Assembly (NCBI RefSeq): GCF_008704655.1
Contig: NZ_CP023688.1
Location: 1,488,001-1,552,000, forward strand
Direction: 5' to 3'
DNA from: Streptomyces rimosus
GTDB lineage: Bacteria; Actinomycetota; Actinomycetes; Streptomycetales; Streptomycetaceae
DNA: 64,000 nucleotides
The position numbers were made by a program, and so were the translations under genes. Of this stretch, positions 27,461 through 36,790 are shown piece by piece (the stretch's first letter is position 1; every line of letters begins with the position of its first letter). Below the pieces are notes generated by a model. It made no database searches. It saw nothing but the letters and a program-made list of their open reading frames with translations, and was not told the origin of the DNA.

Positions 27461-29161
27461 ATGACGCAATCCGTGCTGCGCGAACGAACCCGGCGGGGGT
27501 TCGGCCGCCTCGTGGACCGCTACCTGGACATGCCCGAGCCGGTCACCTTCGACGTCGAGTGCGTCCGTGATCTGCGTGTCCCCATGCGGGACGGCACCGT
27601 GCTGCTCGCCGACCGCTACCGGCCGCGCGGCGCCGGGCCACTGCCGGTGGTGCTGCTGCGCACCCCGTACGGCAAGCACAAGCCGGACATCAAACTGTTC
27701 GCGGGCGTGCTGGCCCGGCGCGGCTTCCAGGTCGTGGCGCAGAACGTGCGGGGCGTCTTCGGCTCCGGCGGCGAGTTCCACGCCTTCGTGCACGAGAAGG
27801 AGGACGGGCTGGCCACCGCGGCGTGGCTGCGCGAGCGGGCGTGGTGCGACGGCCGGCTGGCCACCGCGGGCGCCAGCTACCTCGGGCACACCGAGTGGGC
27901 GATCGGCCCGTACCTGGACCCGCCGCTGGAGGCGATGTGCCTGGGCATCACCACCTCCGCCTTCCCCGCGGCCTTCTACCCCGGCGGGGTGCTGGCGCTG
28001 CACAACATGCTGGTGTGGTCCTCCGCCACGGGCACCCAGGAGGAGGCGCCGCTCGGCGGGCTGCTGCCCAACCCGCTGCACGACCGGCGGGTGCAGCGCG
28101 CGATGCGGACGCTGCCCGTCGGCGAATCCGACCTGGCCGCGATCGGGCGTCCGGAGCGCTTCCTGCGCGAGGTCAGCGCGCACGCGGAGCCGGACGACAC
28201 CTACTGGGCGCCCATCGACCACAGTGCGGCGGCGCTGGACATGGCGACGCCGACCAGCATGGTCACCGGCTGGTGGGACATCTTCCTGCCGTGGCAGCTG
28301 CGGGACTTCGCGGCGCTGACCGCCGCCGGGCACCGCTCGCGGATCACGATCGGGCCGTGGGCCCACGACCGCAGCGCGCTCAAGGCCACCCTCACCGACC
28401 ATGTGTCGTGGCTGAGCGCGCAGCTGGCCGGCGATGTGACGCAGCTGCACCAGTCCCCGGTCCGCCTCTACCTCCAACGGGCGGGCCGCTGGCTCGACTT
28501 CGACCGGTGGCCGCCACCGCAGTCCGTACCGACGCCGCTGCGCCTCCAGCCGTCCGGCGGGCTCGACTGGCCGGAGCCGCCGGACAGCACGCCCGACCGC
28601 TTCACGTACCACGGCGCCGACCCGACCCCGTCGACCGGCGGCCCGCTGCTGCTGCCGGGCGAGGTCCGGCAGCAGGACAACACGGCCGTCGAACAGCGGC
28701 CCGACGTGCTGGTCTTCACCGGCCGGCCGCTCCCCCGGGACCTGGACCTGATCGGCCCGGTGTCGGCCGAGGTGCACGTCCGTACGGACTCCGGGCACGG
28801 CGATGTGTTCGTACGGCTCTGTGACGTGGACCGGGCCGGGGTCTCCCGCAACGTCACCGACGGGATACTGCGCCTGCGCCCCGGCGCGCCGCCCGCGGAT
28901 GCCGACGGCGTGGTGAGGGCCCGGGTGGAGATGCACCCGACGGGCTACCGGTTCCTGCGCGGGCACAGCCTGCGGGTGCAGGTGGCGGGCGGCGCGTTCC
29001 CCCGGTACGCGCGCCACCACGGGACCGGTGCGCCGGTCGCCACCGCCGTCGCCTGCCGCCCGATACGGTTCGAGGTCTTCCACGAGCCGGGCCGCGCCTC
29101 CGCGGTCGTCCTGCCGCTGATGACCGCGCCGGGCCCGCCCGGCGGGAGTGAACCGGCCTGA
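27461..29161 (+). CDS. CocE/NonD-family serine hydrolase
   Basis: A 566-aa alpha/beta hydrolase of the CocE/NonD (X-Pro dipeptidyl-peptidase S15) group. The nucleophile is Ser139 in TAGASYLGHTEW. Asp lies in TGWWDIFLPWQ and His in TIGPWAHDRS. The C-terminal jelly roll (RPDVLVFTGRPLPRDLDLIG ... HSLRVQVAGGAFPRY) is complete. Such enzymes cleave esters or amides of small molecules and acyl-peptides; the substrate here is unknown. No signal peptide is seen, so it is probably cytoplasmic. GACGGAGGG upstream of ATG 27461 supports the start. Confidence 0.87.
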   Translation: MTQSVLRERTRRGFGRLVDRYLDMPEPVTFDVECVRDLRVPMRDGTVLLADRYRPRGAGPLPVVLLRTPYGKHKPDIKLFAGVLARRGFQVVAQNVRGVFGSGGEFHAFVHEKEDGLATAAWLRERAWCDGRLATAGASYLGHTEWAIGPYLDPPLEAMCLGITTSAFPAAFYPGGVLALHNMLVWSSATGTQEEAPLGGLLPNPLHDRRVQRAMRTLPVGESDLAAIGRPERFLREVSAHAEPDDTYWAPIDHSAAALDMATPTSMVTGWWDIFLPWQLRDFAALTAAGHRSRITIGPWAHDRSALKATLTDHVSWLSAQLAGDVTQLHQSPVRLYLQRAGRWLDFDRWPPPQSVPTPLRLQPSGGLDWPEPPDSTPDRFTYHGADPTPSTGGPLLLPGEVRQQDNTAVEQRPDVLVFTGRPLPRDLDLIGPVSAEVHVRTDSGHGDVFVRLCDVDRAGVSRNVTDGILRLRPGAPPADADGVVRARVEMHPTGYRFLRGHSLRVQVAGGAFPRYARHHGTGAPVATAVACRPIRFEVFHEPGRASAVVLPLMTAPGPPGGSEPA

Positions 29162-29249
29162 GCGCGGTACTCGTCGTCCCGTCCGCGCGCCGCGCGGACG
29201 GCACCGGCGACGGTGCTCCGCCGAGGGCCCTCGGGGCCGAGGAGATGCC

Positions 29250-29648
29250 ATGGGACTGGTCAAAGCGGCCGTCATCGTGCTCGACTGCGCCGACCCGGAG
29301 AAGCTGGCGGACTTCTACGCCGACTTCCTGGAGGGCGAGATCCGCACCGAGCACCTGCCCGACCGGGTGGAGGTCGTCGCCAACGGCACCCAGATGTCCT
29401 TCCGCCGCGATCTGAACATGACGCCGCCGACCTGGCCGCGCCCCGACAGCTCGCTCCAGGCCCATCTGGACCTGCTGGTGGACGAGGCGGACATGGACGA
29501 GGCGGAGCGCAAGGCGGTCAGCCTCGGCGCGCGCCCGCTGGACACCAAGGACGACACCGGCCCCCGCGAGGTACGGGTCTACTCCGACCCGGCCGGGCAC
29601 CCCTTCTCGCTGCGCTGCTCGCTCCAGTCGGGCCCGAAGACCGACTGA
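29250..29648 (+). CDS. VOC-family protein (glyoxalase-like)
   Basis: A 132-aa protein of the vicinal oxygen chelate superfamily, with DCADPEKLADFYADFL at the N-terminus and REVRVYSDPAGHPFSLRC at the C-terminus, the two beta-alpha-beta-beta-beta modules. It may bind or modify a small molecule. ATG 29250 follows GAGGAG (29240-29245). It is convergent with the SMI1/KNR4 gene, 31 bp apart. Function not predictable. Confidence 0.78.
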   Translation: MGLVKAAVIVLDCADPEKLADFYADFLEGEIRTEHLPDRVEVVANGTQMSFRRDLNMTPPTWPRPDSSLQAHLDLLVDEADMDEAERKAVSLGARPLDTKDDTGPREVRVYSDPAGHPFSLRCSLQSGPKTD

Positions 29649-29679
29649 AGCCCGCACCGCACGCTCCGTGCGCCGCCGT

Positions 29680-31434
29680 TCAGTCGGCGTCCGGCCGACG
29701 CGGGCCCACGGTGATGACCGCGTACCCCTCGCCCGGGCCCGGCGGGCGGGTCCAGGAGCGGGTGGTGAAGGAGTGCAGCCGTCCGTGGTCGAGGGCCAGG
29801 CGGGGCAGCGTGACACCGAACGTCGCGGCGATGGCGGCCAGGGCGCCGGCCTCGCCGCGCCGTTCCATGTACCGGCCGCCGTCGCGCACCTCGGGGAAGA
29901 GACGCTCCGGCAGCAGTGCTTCCGGTATCTCCCCTGAACGCTCGCACCGCTCACCGAAGACCGTGAACGCATACCGCTGGGTGCCGTGCTCCGCGACGGA
30001 CAGGTGGAACAGCGCTCCCCGGTCGAATCTGTCGGGCGCGGCCCAGACCACCCCGGCACGGCCGTGCCGGGACGCGGCGACGGCCGGGGAGACGAACCGC
30101 GTCTCGTCGAACGGCTGCGGATCGCCGTCGAACGCGAAGCTCCAGCCGTCCCCGGCCCGGCCGACCCCGGCCACCGCCTTGTCGTCGTACGAGGAGGACA
30201 CCCCGCCCGGATTCAGGGCCCGGCGCGCGTCCCACCGTGTCATCGGCTCTTCCAGCGTCGCGCCCTCCTCGGCGCCGACGAGGGCGGGCAGCGCCGCGGG
30301 CTCCGCGCCCTCCACGAGCACAAAGCGGTACTCCCGGTGCCCGCCGTCCGCCTCCGCGAGCCACGCGAGCCCTCCCGGGTCCACGTCGACCGCTGCCGCG
30401 ACGGCCCCGGTCGCCTCCTCGCCCCGGGGCGTGGCCAGCAGCGTCCGGCACCGCTCCGGCGTGAGCACGGGGCCGAGCAGCGGATCGGCGGCGAGAGCGA
30501 CCGGTGCGAGGTGGTCGGGCTCCAGCGGCTGCCATGCGGGCAGCGCGGCGAGCAGCGTCCGCCAGGCCGCGTCCGTATCGCCCCAGCGGGCCTGCTCCCG
30601 GGCCCGCCGCACGGCGTCGCCGAACGGTCCGGGGGCGTTGTCCAATTCCCCGACCGGTCCGCCGGGGTCACGGCGGTACCGGTCTCCGAGCAGCCAGGTG
30701 ATCTGGTTCCGCAGCGCCCCGGCCCGGGGCCTGCCGAACTCCTGCGCCTCGGCGAGCACCGCCTCAGCCCGCTCGTACGCGCCCCGCAGCGCGTCCCGCC
30801 GGGCCTCTTCCACCCGCCGGTCCCACTCCCGCGTCGTGGCGTTCACGAAGTCCGGCCGGTCCGCCCGCAACTGGTGGAATTCCCGGTAGGCGTCCTGCAT
30901 GAACTCCCAGAAGGACGCGTACCGGTGAGGAGGGCTGGCCCGCCACGGAGCCCAGGTGTACACCGCCCATTCGCCGTGCTCGTCCACGTCCTCCGGGTCC
31001 AGCATGACGTCCACCGCATCGGATTCCACGGCCAGTTCGAGGGCCCGGGTCCAGACCGTGGCCTCCAGGATCTCCTGACGCGTCGCGTCCTCGGTCAGGT
31101 TCTCCTGGAAGATCTCGGCGAGCCCCGCGTCGTCCTCGTGCCAACGGGCTTCCGCCGTGCCCGCCAGCAACCACACGAATCCGCCCGCGTGCCGCCAGCC
31201 GTCGGTGACCTCCAGGAACGTGCGGTACGAGGGCGGCAGCCGGTGCCCCAGGCGCTCTTCGAGGGCGGCGATGCGCTCGGGCGCCGCGGGCGCGAAGCCC
31301 AGCCAACGGGCGCACTCGGCCTCCACGCCGTCCGCGTCGCCCATGTCATCGGGCCCGCCGGAGTCCGCCCACTCCCCGCTCCACCGCGTGAGGAAAGCCT
31401 GCCAGTCGTGGTCTGAGCCCGCTGTCTCCGTCAT
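29680..31434 (-). CDS. SMI1/KNR4-domain protein
   Basis: A 584-aa cytoplasmic protein. The SMI1/KNR4 fold lies at about residues 30-190: WLGFAPAAPERIAALEERLG and RLPPSYRTFLEVTDGWR, ending in SFWEFMQDAYREF. The rest, about 380 residues, is unrecognised and probably helical or repeated (SRRDALRGAYERAEAVLAEA-type stretches). SMI1/KNR4 domains often act as immunity or scaffold modules in bacterial toxin systems, but no toxin gene lies beside it. ATG 31434 precedes the conserved region; the frame extends upstream as low complexity. It diverges from the lyase gene. Confidence 0.78.
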   Translation of the reverse strand: MTETAGSDHDWQAFLTRWSGEWADSGGPDDMGDADGVEAECARWLGFAPAAPERIAALEERLGHRLPPSYRTFLEVTDGWRHAGGFVWLLAGTAEARWHEDDAGLAEIFQENLTEDATRQEILEATVWTRALELAVESDAVDVMLDPEDVDEHGEWAVYTWAPWRASPPHRYASFWEFMQDAYREFHQLRADRPDFVNATTREWDRRVEEARRDALRGAYERAEAVLAEAQEFGRPRAGALRNQITWLLGDRYRRDPGGPVGELDNAPGPFGDAVRRAREQARWGDTDAAWRTLLAALPAWQPLEPDHLAPVALAADPLLGPVLTPERCRTLLATPRGEEATGAVAAAVDVDPGGLAWLAEADGGHREYRFVLVEGAEPAALPALVGAEEGATLEEPMTRWDARRALNPGGVSSSYDDKAVAGVGRAGDGWSFAFDGDPQPFDETRFVSPAVAASRHGRAGVVWAAPDRFDRGALFHLSVAEHGTQRYAFTVFGERCERSGEIPEALLPERLFPEVRDGGRYMERRGEAGALAAIAATFGVTLPRLALDHGRLHSFTTRSWTRPPGPGEGYAVITVGPRRPDAD

Positions 31435-31721
31435 GCGTGCGATCGTCGCACCCGGCACTGACAACGGGCTGTGCCGGTCAACGCCAGGTGGCCATGGCCG
31501 GAGTTCGCCGGCCACTCCGCGTGCGTGTGAGGCACGGCCGCGACCAGATCACCGTAACGGCGCACTGCCCTGTAGCGCCCCGTCTCCGGCGTGGGCCGGC
31601 GGTCGTTCCGGGCAACCCCCGCGCACAGGGTTGGCCTCGGCTCCCCTATGTGGTGCCATGAGGCGAGTTCCGCCGGGTTGACCGAAGTGACCTAGAAGCA
31701 ACTCATGGAGCGCGAGGATTC
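31435..31721. other. Divergent intergenic region before the orphan biosynthetic island
   Basis: These 287 bases separate the SMI1/KNR4 gene from the lyase gene and must hold both promoters. I saw no clear palindrome, RNA gene or short coding frame with a ribosome site. Confidence 0.4.
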
Positions 31722-33239
31722 ATGGATACTTCTCGCAGGCCCCAGCAGGCCCCCGCCCCCTACAGGGGCAGCCTCCCCCACGGCCCCGCCGGACCCGCTC
31801 ACCCGCCGCCGGCCTTGGAGGACGACGGCGGCCGCGCGGCGGTGGAGTGCGGCCATGAGCGGGGGCACGTACTGGATTCGCTGTTCCACGGGCAGGGGTA
31901 TGCCACGGCCGCCAGCCGCCGGATCTTCTGTGACCGATGTCGGCTGCGACGGTGGCTGGAAGTGGAGGCCGCGCTGACGGCCAGTCAGGAGCAGCTCGGC
32001 ATGGTGCCGCCCGGGACGGCGGCGCGGGTGGCGCGGGCCTGTGAGCCGGGCCGGATCGATGTCGCCTCCCTGGCGCCCGAGTTCCGCCGTACGGGCCATT
32101 CCCTCGTGCCGCTGCTGCGCGGTCTTGAGGCGGTGTGCGAGGCGGGCTCGGGGGAAGTGGTGCACCTGGGGGCCACCACGCAGGACATCCAGGACACCGC
32201 GCAGTCCCTGGAGATGCGGGACGTGCTGGACGAGGCGGACCGGGAACTGGCCACCATGACGGCACGCCTGGTCGCACTGGCCGGGATGCACCGCGACACC
32301 ATGATGGTGGGCCGCACCCACGGCCAGCCCGCGCTGCCGATCACCTTCGGTCTCAAGGTGGCGAGCTGGCTCGACGAACTGATGCGGCATGGAGAACGGC
32401 TGGGCCAGCTGCGCGAGCGGGCCCTGGTGGCCCAGTTGCACGGCGGTGTCGGCACCATGGCCGGCTTCCAGGGGCGCGGGCAGGAACTGCTCGCCGACTT
32501 CGCCGCCCGTCTGGGGCTCGGCGTTCCGGTCGTGGGCTGGCACGTCGCGCGGGACCGGGTGGCCGAGTTCGGCACCACGCTGGCGCTGGTCGCGGCGACG
32601 CTCGGCCGGATCGCCGAGGAGGTCCGGGTGCTCTCGCGCGCCGAGGTCGGTGAGCTGTCCGAGGGCTGGGAGCACGGGCGGGTGGGCAGCAGCACCATGC
32701 CGCACAAGCGCAATCCCGAGCGCTCCGAGCAGGTCGTGCTGCTCGCCCGGCTCGCCCGGTCCGCCGCCGCGCTCGGCGTCGAGAGCATGGTGCAGGAGCA
32801 TGAGCGCGACGCGCGGGGCCTGCGGATGGAGTGGGTCGCGGTCGCCGACGTGTCGCACTACACGCTGGCGGCGCTGGCCATCCTGAACGAGGTTCTCGCC
32901 GGGCTGCGGGTGCACCGCGAGCGGATGGCGGCGAACGCCGCGTCGGTGGCGGAGTTCCTGTGCACCGAGGCGCTGATGCTGGCCCTCGGCGAAACCATCG
33001 GCAAGCAGAGCGCGCACACCCTCGTCTACGAGGTGAGCCAGCGGGCACAGAGCGATGGCCGTCCGCTGCGCGCCTGCGTGCGCGAGTGCCAGGAGATCAC
33101 CTCCCGGTTATCCGCCGCCGCGCTGGACGATCTGCTCGACCCGTCCCGCTATGTGGGCGAGGCAGGTGCCCTGACCGACCGGGCGGTGGAGCGCGCCCGG
33201 GTCCGGCCGGCCCGCGCGGAGGAGGGGGTGCCCTCATGA
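31722..33239 (+). CDS. Adenylosuccinate/CMLE-superfamily lyase (bldA-dependent candidate)
   Basis: A 505-aa protein of the fumarase/aspartase superfamily. It has GRTHGQPALPITFG, the catalytic loop GSSTMPHKRNP (residues 322-332) and a CMLE/PurB-like C-terminus. Members remove fumarate from, or add amines to, succinyl-type compounds. The first 45 residues are Pro/Gly-rich and not family-like, so the true start may be later. Codon 463 (33108-33110) is a rare TTA in the stretch EITSRLSAA, so full translation would need the bldA tRNA. It overlaps the methyltransferase by 4 bp. Next to an aminotransferase, a GCS2 ligase and methyltransferases, a biosynthetic role is likelier than purine synthesis. 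Confidence 0.82.
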   Translation: MDTSRRPQQAPAPYRGSLPHGPAGPAHPPPALEDDGGRAAVECGHERGHVLDSLFHGQGYATAASRRIFCDRCRLRRWLEVEAALTASQEQLGMVPPGTAARVARACEPGRIDVASLAPEFRRTGHSLVPLLRGLEAVCEAGSGEVVHLGATTQDIQDTAQSLEMRDVLDEADRELATMTARLVALAGMHRDTMMVGRTHGQPALPITFGLKVASWLDELMRHGERLGQLRERALVAQLHGGVGTMAGFQGRGQELLADFAARLGLGVPVVGWHVARDRVAEFGTTLALVAATLGRIAEEVRVLSRAEVGELSEGWEHGRVGSSTMPHKRNPERSEQVVLLARLARSAAALGVESMVQEHERDARGLRMEWVAVADVSHYTLAALAILNEVLAGLRVHRERMAANAASVAEFLCTEALMLALGETIGKQSAHTLVYEVSQRAQSDGRPLRACVRECQEITSRLSAAALDDLLDPSRYVGEAGALTDRAVERARVRPARAEEGVPS

Positions 33240-34030
33240 CCGCTGTGCTGCGTTTCGAAGGTGAGCGGGCCTGCGAGGCCGACATCGAGGCGCACACCCC
33301 CGAGATGCGCGGACAGCGGCAGCACCTGCTCCGTCAGCTCGCCGTGTCCCGCGGCGAGCGGGTGCTGGATGTCGGCTGCGGCCCCGGCTATCTGGTCTCG
33401 GAGCTGGTGGCCCCGGTCGGCCCGGACGGCGGGGTGTGCGGCATCGACGTCAGCGCGTCGATGCTGAAGCTGGCCCGGGCGCGGTGCGCGTCGGCCGGTG
33501 CGCGGGTGAACCTGGTGGCGGGGCGCTGCGAGGAGATCCCCTTCCCGGACGCCTCATTCAACGCCGCCGTCTCCTCTCAGGTGTACGAGTACGTCGGCGA
33601 CATCGAACGGGCCCTGGCCGAGCTGTACCGGGTACTGCGCCCGGGAGGCCGCGCCGTGGTGCTCGACACGGACTGGGATTCGCTGGTGTGGCACTCCGCC
33701 GACCGGCCCCGGATGCGGCGGATCCTCGAACTGTGGGAGGACCATGTGGCCGACCCCCGGCTGCCCCGGCGGCTCGGCCCGCTGCTCCGGGAGGCCGGGT
33801 TCACCGAGGAGAGCCTGACCACGCTGACCTTCCTCAACCGGCGGTGCGATCGCGACACCTACAGTTACTGGCAGGTGGGCTTCATCGAGGCGTTCCTCGC
33901 CGGCCATCCCGGCGCGGACCCGGAGGTGACCAGGGCCTGGGCCCGGGAGCTGCACGAGCTGGACGTGGCGGGGAACTACTTCTTCAGCCTCGGCCGGTAC
34001 GCGTTCACCGTGGTCAAGCCCGGCGGCTGA
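33236..34030 (+). CDS. SAM-dependent methyltransferase of the orphan island
   Basis: A 264-aa class I methyltransferase with VLDVGCGPGYLVSELV (motif I), GIDVSASMLKLAR (motif II) and RCEEIPFPDASFNAAVSSQV (post-I). RVLRPGGRAVVLDTDWDSL follows, typical of UbiE/COQ5-like or small-molecule methyltransferases. ATG 33236 overlaps the lyase stop codon (ATGA), so the two genes are coupled, and the GGAGGAGG stretch just upstream serves as ribosome site. The acceptor is unknown, presumably an intermediate of the same pathway. Confidence 0.85.
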   Translation: MTAVLRFEGERACEADIEAHTPEMRGQRQHLLRQLAVSRGERVLDVGCGPGYLVSELVAPVGPDGGVCGIDVSASMLKLARARCASAGARVNLVAGRCEEIPFPDASFNAAVSSQVYEYVGDIERALAELYRVLRPGGRAVVLDTDWDSLVWHSADRPRMRRILELWEDHVADPRLPRRLGPLLREAGFTEESLTTLTFLNRRCDRDTYSYWQVGFIEAFLAGHPGADPEVTRAWARELHELDVAGNYFFSLGRYAFTVVKPGG

Positions 34031-34072
34031 GCCGGTCCGGTCGGGGCGGGAGACAGGGCGGGACGGACCGGC
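34031..34072. terminator. Hairpin between convergent methyltransferase and serC-like genes
   Basis: GCCGGTCCG (34031-34039) pairs perfectly with 34064-34072. It starts right after the methyltransferase stop codon in the 50-bp convergent gap. Confidence 0.5.
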
Positions 34073-34080
34073 GGCCCGCC

Positions 34081-35244
34081 TCACCCCCGCTCGCGCGCGA
34101 ACTCCCGGAGGAAGTCCGCCAGCGCCTGTACGCCCTCCTGGGGCATCCCGTTGTAAACGGACGCCCGTACCCCGCCCACCAGGCGGTGCCCGGCCAGGCC
34201 GAGGAATCCTTCCGCCTGCGCGCGGGCGAGGAATTCCCCGGTCAGCGACTCGTCGGCAAGCCGGAAGACGATGTTGGTGACGGAGCGATGGTCCGGGTGG
34301 GCGGTGGGGCGGTAGAACGCCGTGCGGTCCAGTTCCTCGTACAGCAGCCGCGCCTTCGCCAGATTCGTCCGTTCGACCGCGGCGAGGCCGCCCTGGTCGC
34401 GTATCCACTCCAGCGTCAGGGAGAGGACGAAGACGGCGAAGGTGTTCGGGGTGTTGTCGAGGGACCCGGAGGCCGCGTAGACGGAGTAGTCCAGCAGCCG
34501 CGGGGTTTCGGGCAGCGCGTGGCCGAGCAGGTCGTCGCGGACGGTCACCAGGGCCATGCTGGAGGGGCCCAGGTTCTTCTGGAACCCGGCGTAGACGATG
34601 CCGAACCGGCCGTGGTCCAGTCGTCGCGAGAGGATGTCGCTGGTGGCATCGGCCACCAGCGGGGCGGGGCAGTCGCGCGGGAAATCGTTCCAGCGAGTGC
34701 CGTAGACCGTGTTGTTGCTGGTGAGGTGGAGGAAGGCGGCGTCCGGCGGACAGTGCCGCGCGGTCACCTCGGGTATCCGGTCGAAGCCGGTGTCCCGGCT
34801 GCCGGCGACGATCGCGGCGGTGCCGTAGCGAGCGCCCTCGCGCTGCGCCTGCTGGGCGAACAGGCCCGTCACGACGTATCCTGCCGTGCGGGTCGGGGAC
34901 CGGCCGATGAGGTTGAGCGGCACGGCGGCGCACTGCATCCGGGCACCGCCGTGCACGAACAGCACATGGTGCTCCTCCGGGAGCCCGGTCACCTCCCGGT
35001 ACAGCGCCACGGCGGTGTCGAGCACGCCCCTGAACCGGGGGTGCTTGTGGCTGATCTCGATGATCGAGGCGCCGTCGCCCGCATGCGCCGCGAGCTCCTC
35101 GCGCACCCGCCGGGCCACCGGCCGGGGCAGCGTCGCGGGTCCCGCGGAGAAGTTGTACGCACCCCGGAGCTCAGGCGTGCCGGACACCCCCCGCCGGTTG
35201 CCCTCCGTGCGCCACCGATCCGCTTCCGCCTGCCGCCGGTCCAT
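34081..35244 (-). CDS. serC: Phosphoserine aminotransferase, E. coli-like (pathway-specific copy)
   Basis: A 387-aa PLP enzyme of the SerC family. It has YNFSAGPATLPRPV near residue 30, HVLFVHGGARMQ, the WNDFPRD region and the PLP lysine Lys223 in YAGFQKNLGPSSM. It would transfer an amino group from glutamate to a phosphohydroxy-keto acid or a related acid. Actinobacteria normally carry a different SerC type for serine synthesis, so this copy looks specialised. ATG 35244 has GGGAGGAG upstream, which fixes the start over a longer frame. It is the last gene of the minus-strand half of the island, 121 bp after the GCS2 gene. Confidence 0.85.
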   Translation of the reverse strand: MDRRQAEADRWRTEGNRRGVSGTPELRGAYNFSAGPATLPRPVARRVREELAAHAGDGASIIEISHKHPRFRGVLDTAVALYREVTGLPEEHHVLFVHGGARMQCAAVPLNLIGRSPTRTAGYVVTGLFAQQAQREGARYGTAAIVAGSRDTGFDRIPEVTARHCPPDAAFLHLTSNNTVYGTRWNDFPRDCPAPLVADATSDILSRRLDHGRFGIVYAGFQKNLGPSSMALVTVRDDLLGHALPETPRLLDYSVYAASGSLDNTPNTFAVFVLSLTLEWIRDQGGLAAVERTNLAKARLLYEELDRTAFYRPTAHPDHRSVTNIVFRLADESLTGEFLARAQAEGFLGLAGHRLVGGVRASVYNGMPQEGVQALADFLREFARERG

Positions 35245-35365
35245 CCCGGTGTCTCCTCCCGGTCGTCCGTACGTCCTCGCGCACGGCGCGGGCGCCCGTA
35301 CGGCGTCCCCTCCACCGTGCCGGGCGCCCGCCGTCAGCCGTGCGGCCGTCGGGCCCGTCAGCCCC

Positions 35366-36751
35366 TCAGCACATCCGCAGCCCCTCGACGAACGCCTCGA
35401 CACCCTCGGCGCGGACCTGCGCGACGGCGTCCGTCGCCGGGCTCGTCCGGTCCCGCAGGCGCCGGGCCAGCGGTTCCAGCTCCTCGGCGGGCGCCACCGG
35501 CTCCCGGTGCAGCGACCTGGCCGCCAGGTCCAGGGCGCGCCGGCCCCACTCCGTCAGCGGCGTCCCGGCTGCCTCGGCCGCCCAGCCACGGGTCTGGACC
35601 TCGGCGGCGGCGGTGCGGGCGTCCTGGAGGGACCAGCCGCCGAACAGGTCGCGGCAGCCTTCGATGTCGCCCAGCCAGCCCAGCAGCATGGCCAGCCACG
35701 CGAAGGTCTCCTCGCGGTTCATCGTGGGCAGGTGGCGGATCTCGACGAAGGTGCCGCGTCCGCCGTCCCGGAGCACCGCCTCGCCCCGGCCTGCCGTCAC
35801 CGCCTCCAACGCCTCCGCCACGCTGCACGCCTCGTCCAGGCGCATCCGTACCCGTACCGCCGGCCAGCAGAAGACCAGGCCGGACGCCAGGTCGGCGATG
35901 GTGCAGTGCAGGGTGCGCTTGGTGCCGTCCGGGTCGACGAACTCGGCGTGGCCCGCCTCGGCGAACTGCCACGTCGTCAACTCGGGTACCAGCGGGGTGT
36001 GGAGGGTGCCGTTCCGCGTGACCTCGAAGATCGGCAGCGCCCACGCCTCACGCATGTAGTCCGCCAGGCTGCCGTACAGGCGGCGCGGATAGTGCAGGCG
36101 GTGGGCGAAGAACGGATTGGAGTCGGACAGTTCCGTGTAGCCGCGCAGGCGCAAGGAGTACCAGGGCTGCACCCGGCCGCCGAACACCGCTGAGTTGGCG
36201 CCCCACGCGAAGATCAGCGGCGTCATCTTGATGAGCGTGTTGCAGGCGTCGATCACCTGCGGCAGCGGGACGTCGACGTTGAACTGGACGGCGGCGAAGC
36301 CGGGCCAGGCGTCACTGGCGTAGTGGCCCGGGAACCGCTCGGCCTGTGCCAGCCACAGGCCGTAGTGTGCCTTGTCTGCCAGGTACGGGCCGCCGAGGGT
36401 TTCGGTCAGTGGCTGGCAGCCGTGGGCGAGGGCGGACAGTTCCCCGGCCGCCAGGGCCGGGAACACCACGTCGTCGAGCGTGCGATGCCAGGCGGTCTTT
36501 GCGGCGGCGAACCCCTCTTCGGGCGGCAGGGCCGTCTCGACCGTGCAGAAGCCGTAGTCGTTGCCCACGTCCAGGGTCCCGTGGTCGCGCGCCGACCGGA
36601 CGCCCACCAATGCGCCGGTGGTGGCGTCGCGGTAGGGGGTGAAGTCCGGCCGGGTGGCCAGCCGTTCGAAAACGGCTTGTACGGCCGGGCGGCCGGCCGC
36701 AGCCCCCCGGCGGTCGACCACGGGCAGTTCTGACTCGATGCCGATCTTCAT
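35366..36751 (-). CDS. GCS2-family glutamate-cysteine ligase homologue
   Basis: A 461-aa ATP-dependent ligase of the glutamate-cysteine ligase family 2 (EgtA-like). It shows KIGIESELPVVD (Glu6/Glu8) at the start, FCTVETALPP and AWPGFAAVQFNVDVPLP, and ends in MNREETFAWLAMLLGWLGDIE. The family links the gamma-carboxyl of glutamate to an amine. No egtB/egtD or gshB genes are beside it, so ergothioneine or glutathione synthesis is not supported. The partner enzymes suggest it amidates a pathway intermediate, possibly as a gamma-glutamyl protecting group. It lies 39 bp after the O-methyltransferase gene. Confidence 0.83.
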   Translation of the reverse strand: MKIGIESELPVVDRRGAAAGRPAVQAVFERLATRPDFTPYRDATTGALVGVRSARDHGTLDVGNDYGFCTVETALPPEEGFAAAKTAWHRTLDDVVFPALAAGELSALAHGCQPLTETLGGPYLADKAHYGLWLAQAERFPGHYASDAWPGFAAVQFNVDVPLPQVIDACNTLIKMTPLIFAWGANSAVFGGRVQPWYSLRLRGYTELSDSNPFFAHRLHYPRRLYGSLADYMREAWALPIFEVTRNGTLHTPLVPELTTWQFAEAGHAEFVDPDGTKRTLHCTIADLASGLVFCWPAVRVRMRLDEACSVAEALEAVTAGRGEAVLRDGGRGTFVEIRHLPTMNREETFAWLAMLLGWLGDIEGCRDLFGGWSLQDARTAAAEVQTRGWAAEAAGTPLTEWGRRALDLAARSLHREPVAPAEELEPLARRLRDRTSPATDAVAQVRAEGVEAFVEGLRMC

Positions 36752-36790
36752 TGTCCAAGCTCTCCGTCGGAAGGGGGCGTTGCTGGCACG

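Noticed and set aside
35366..36751. EgtA for ergothioneine synthesis
   Set aside because: The GCS2 homologue lacks egtB, egtC and egtD neighbours and lies among unrelated enzymes.
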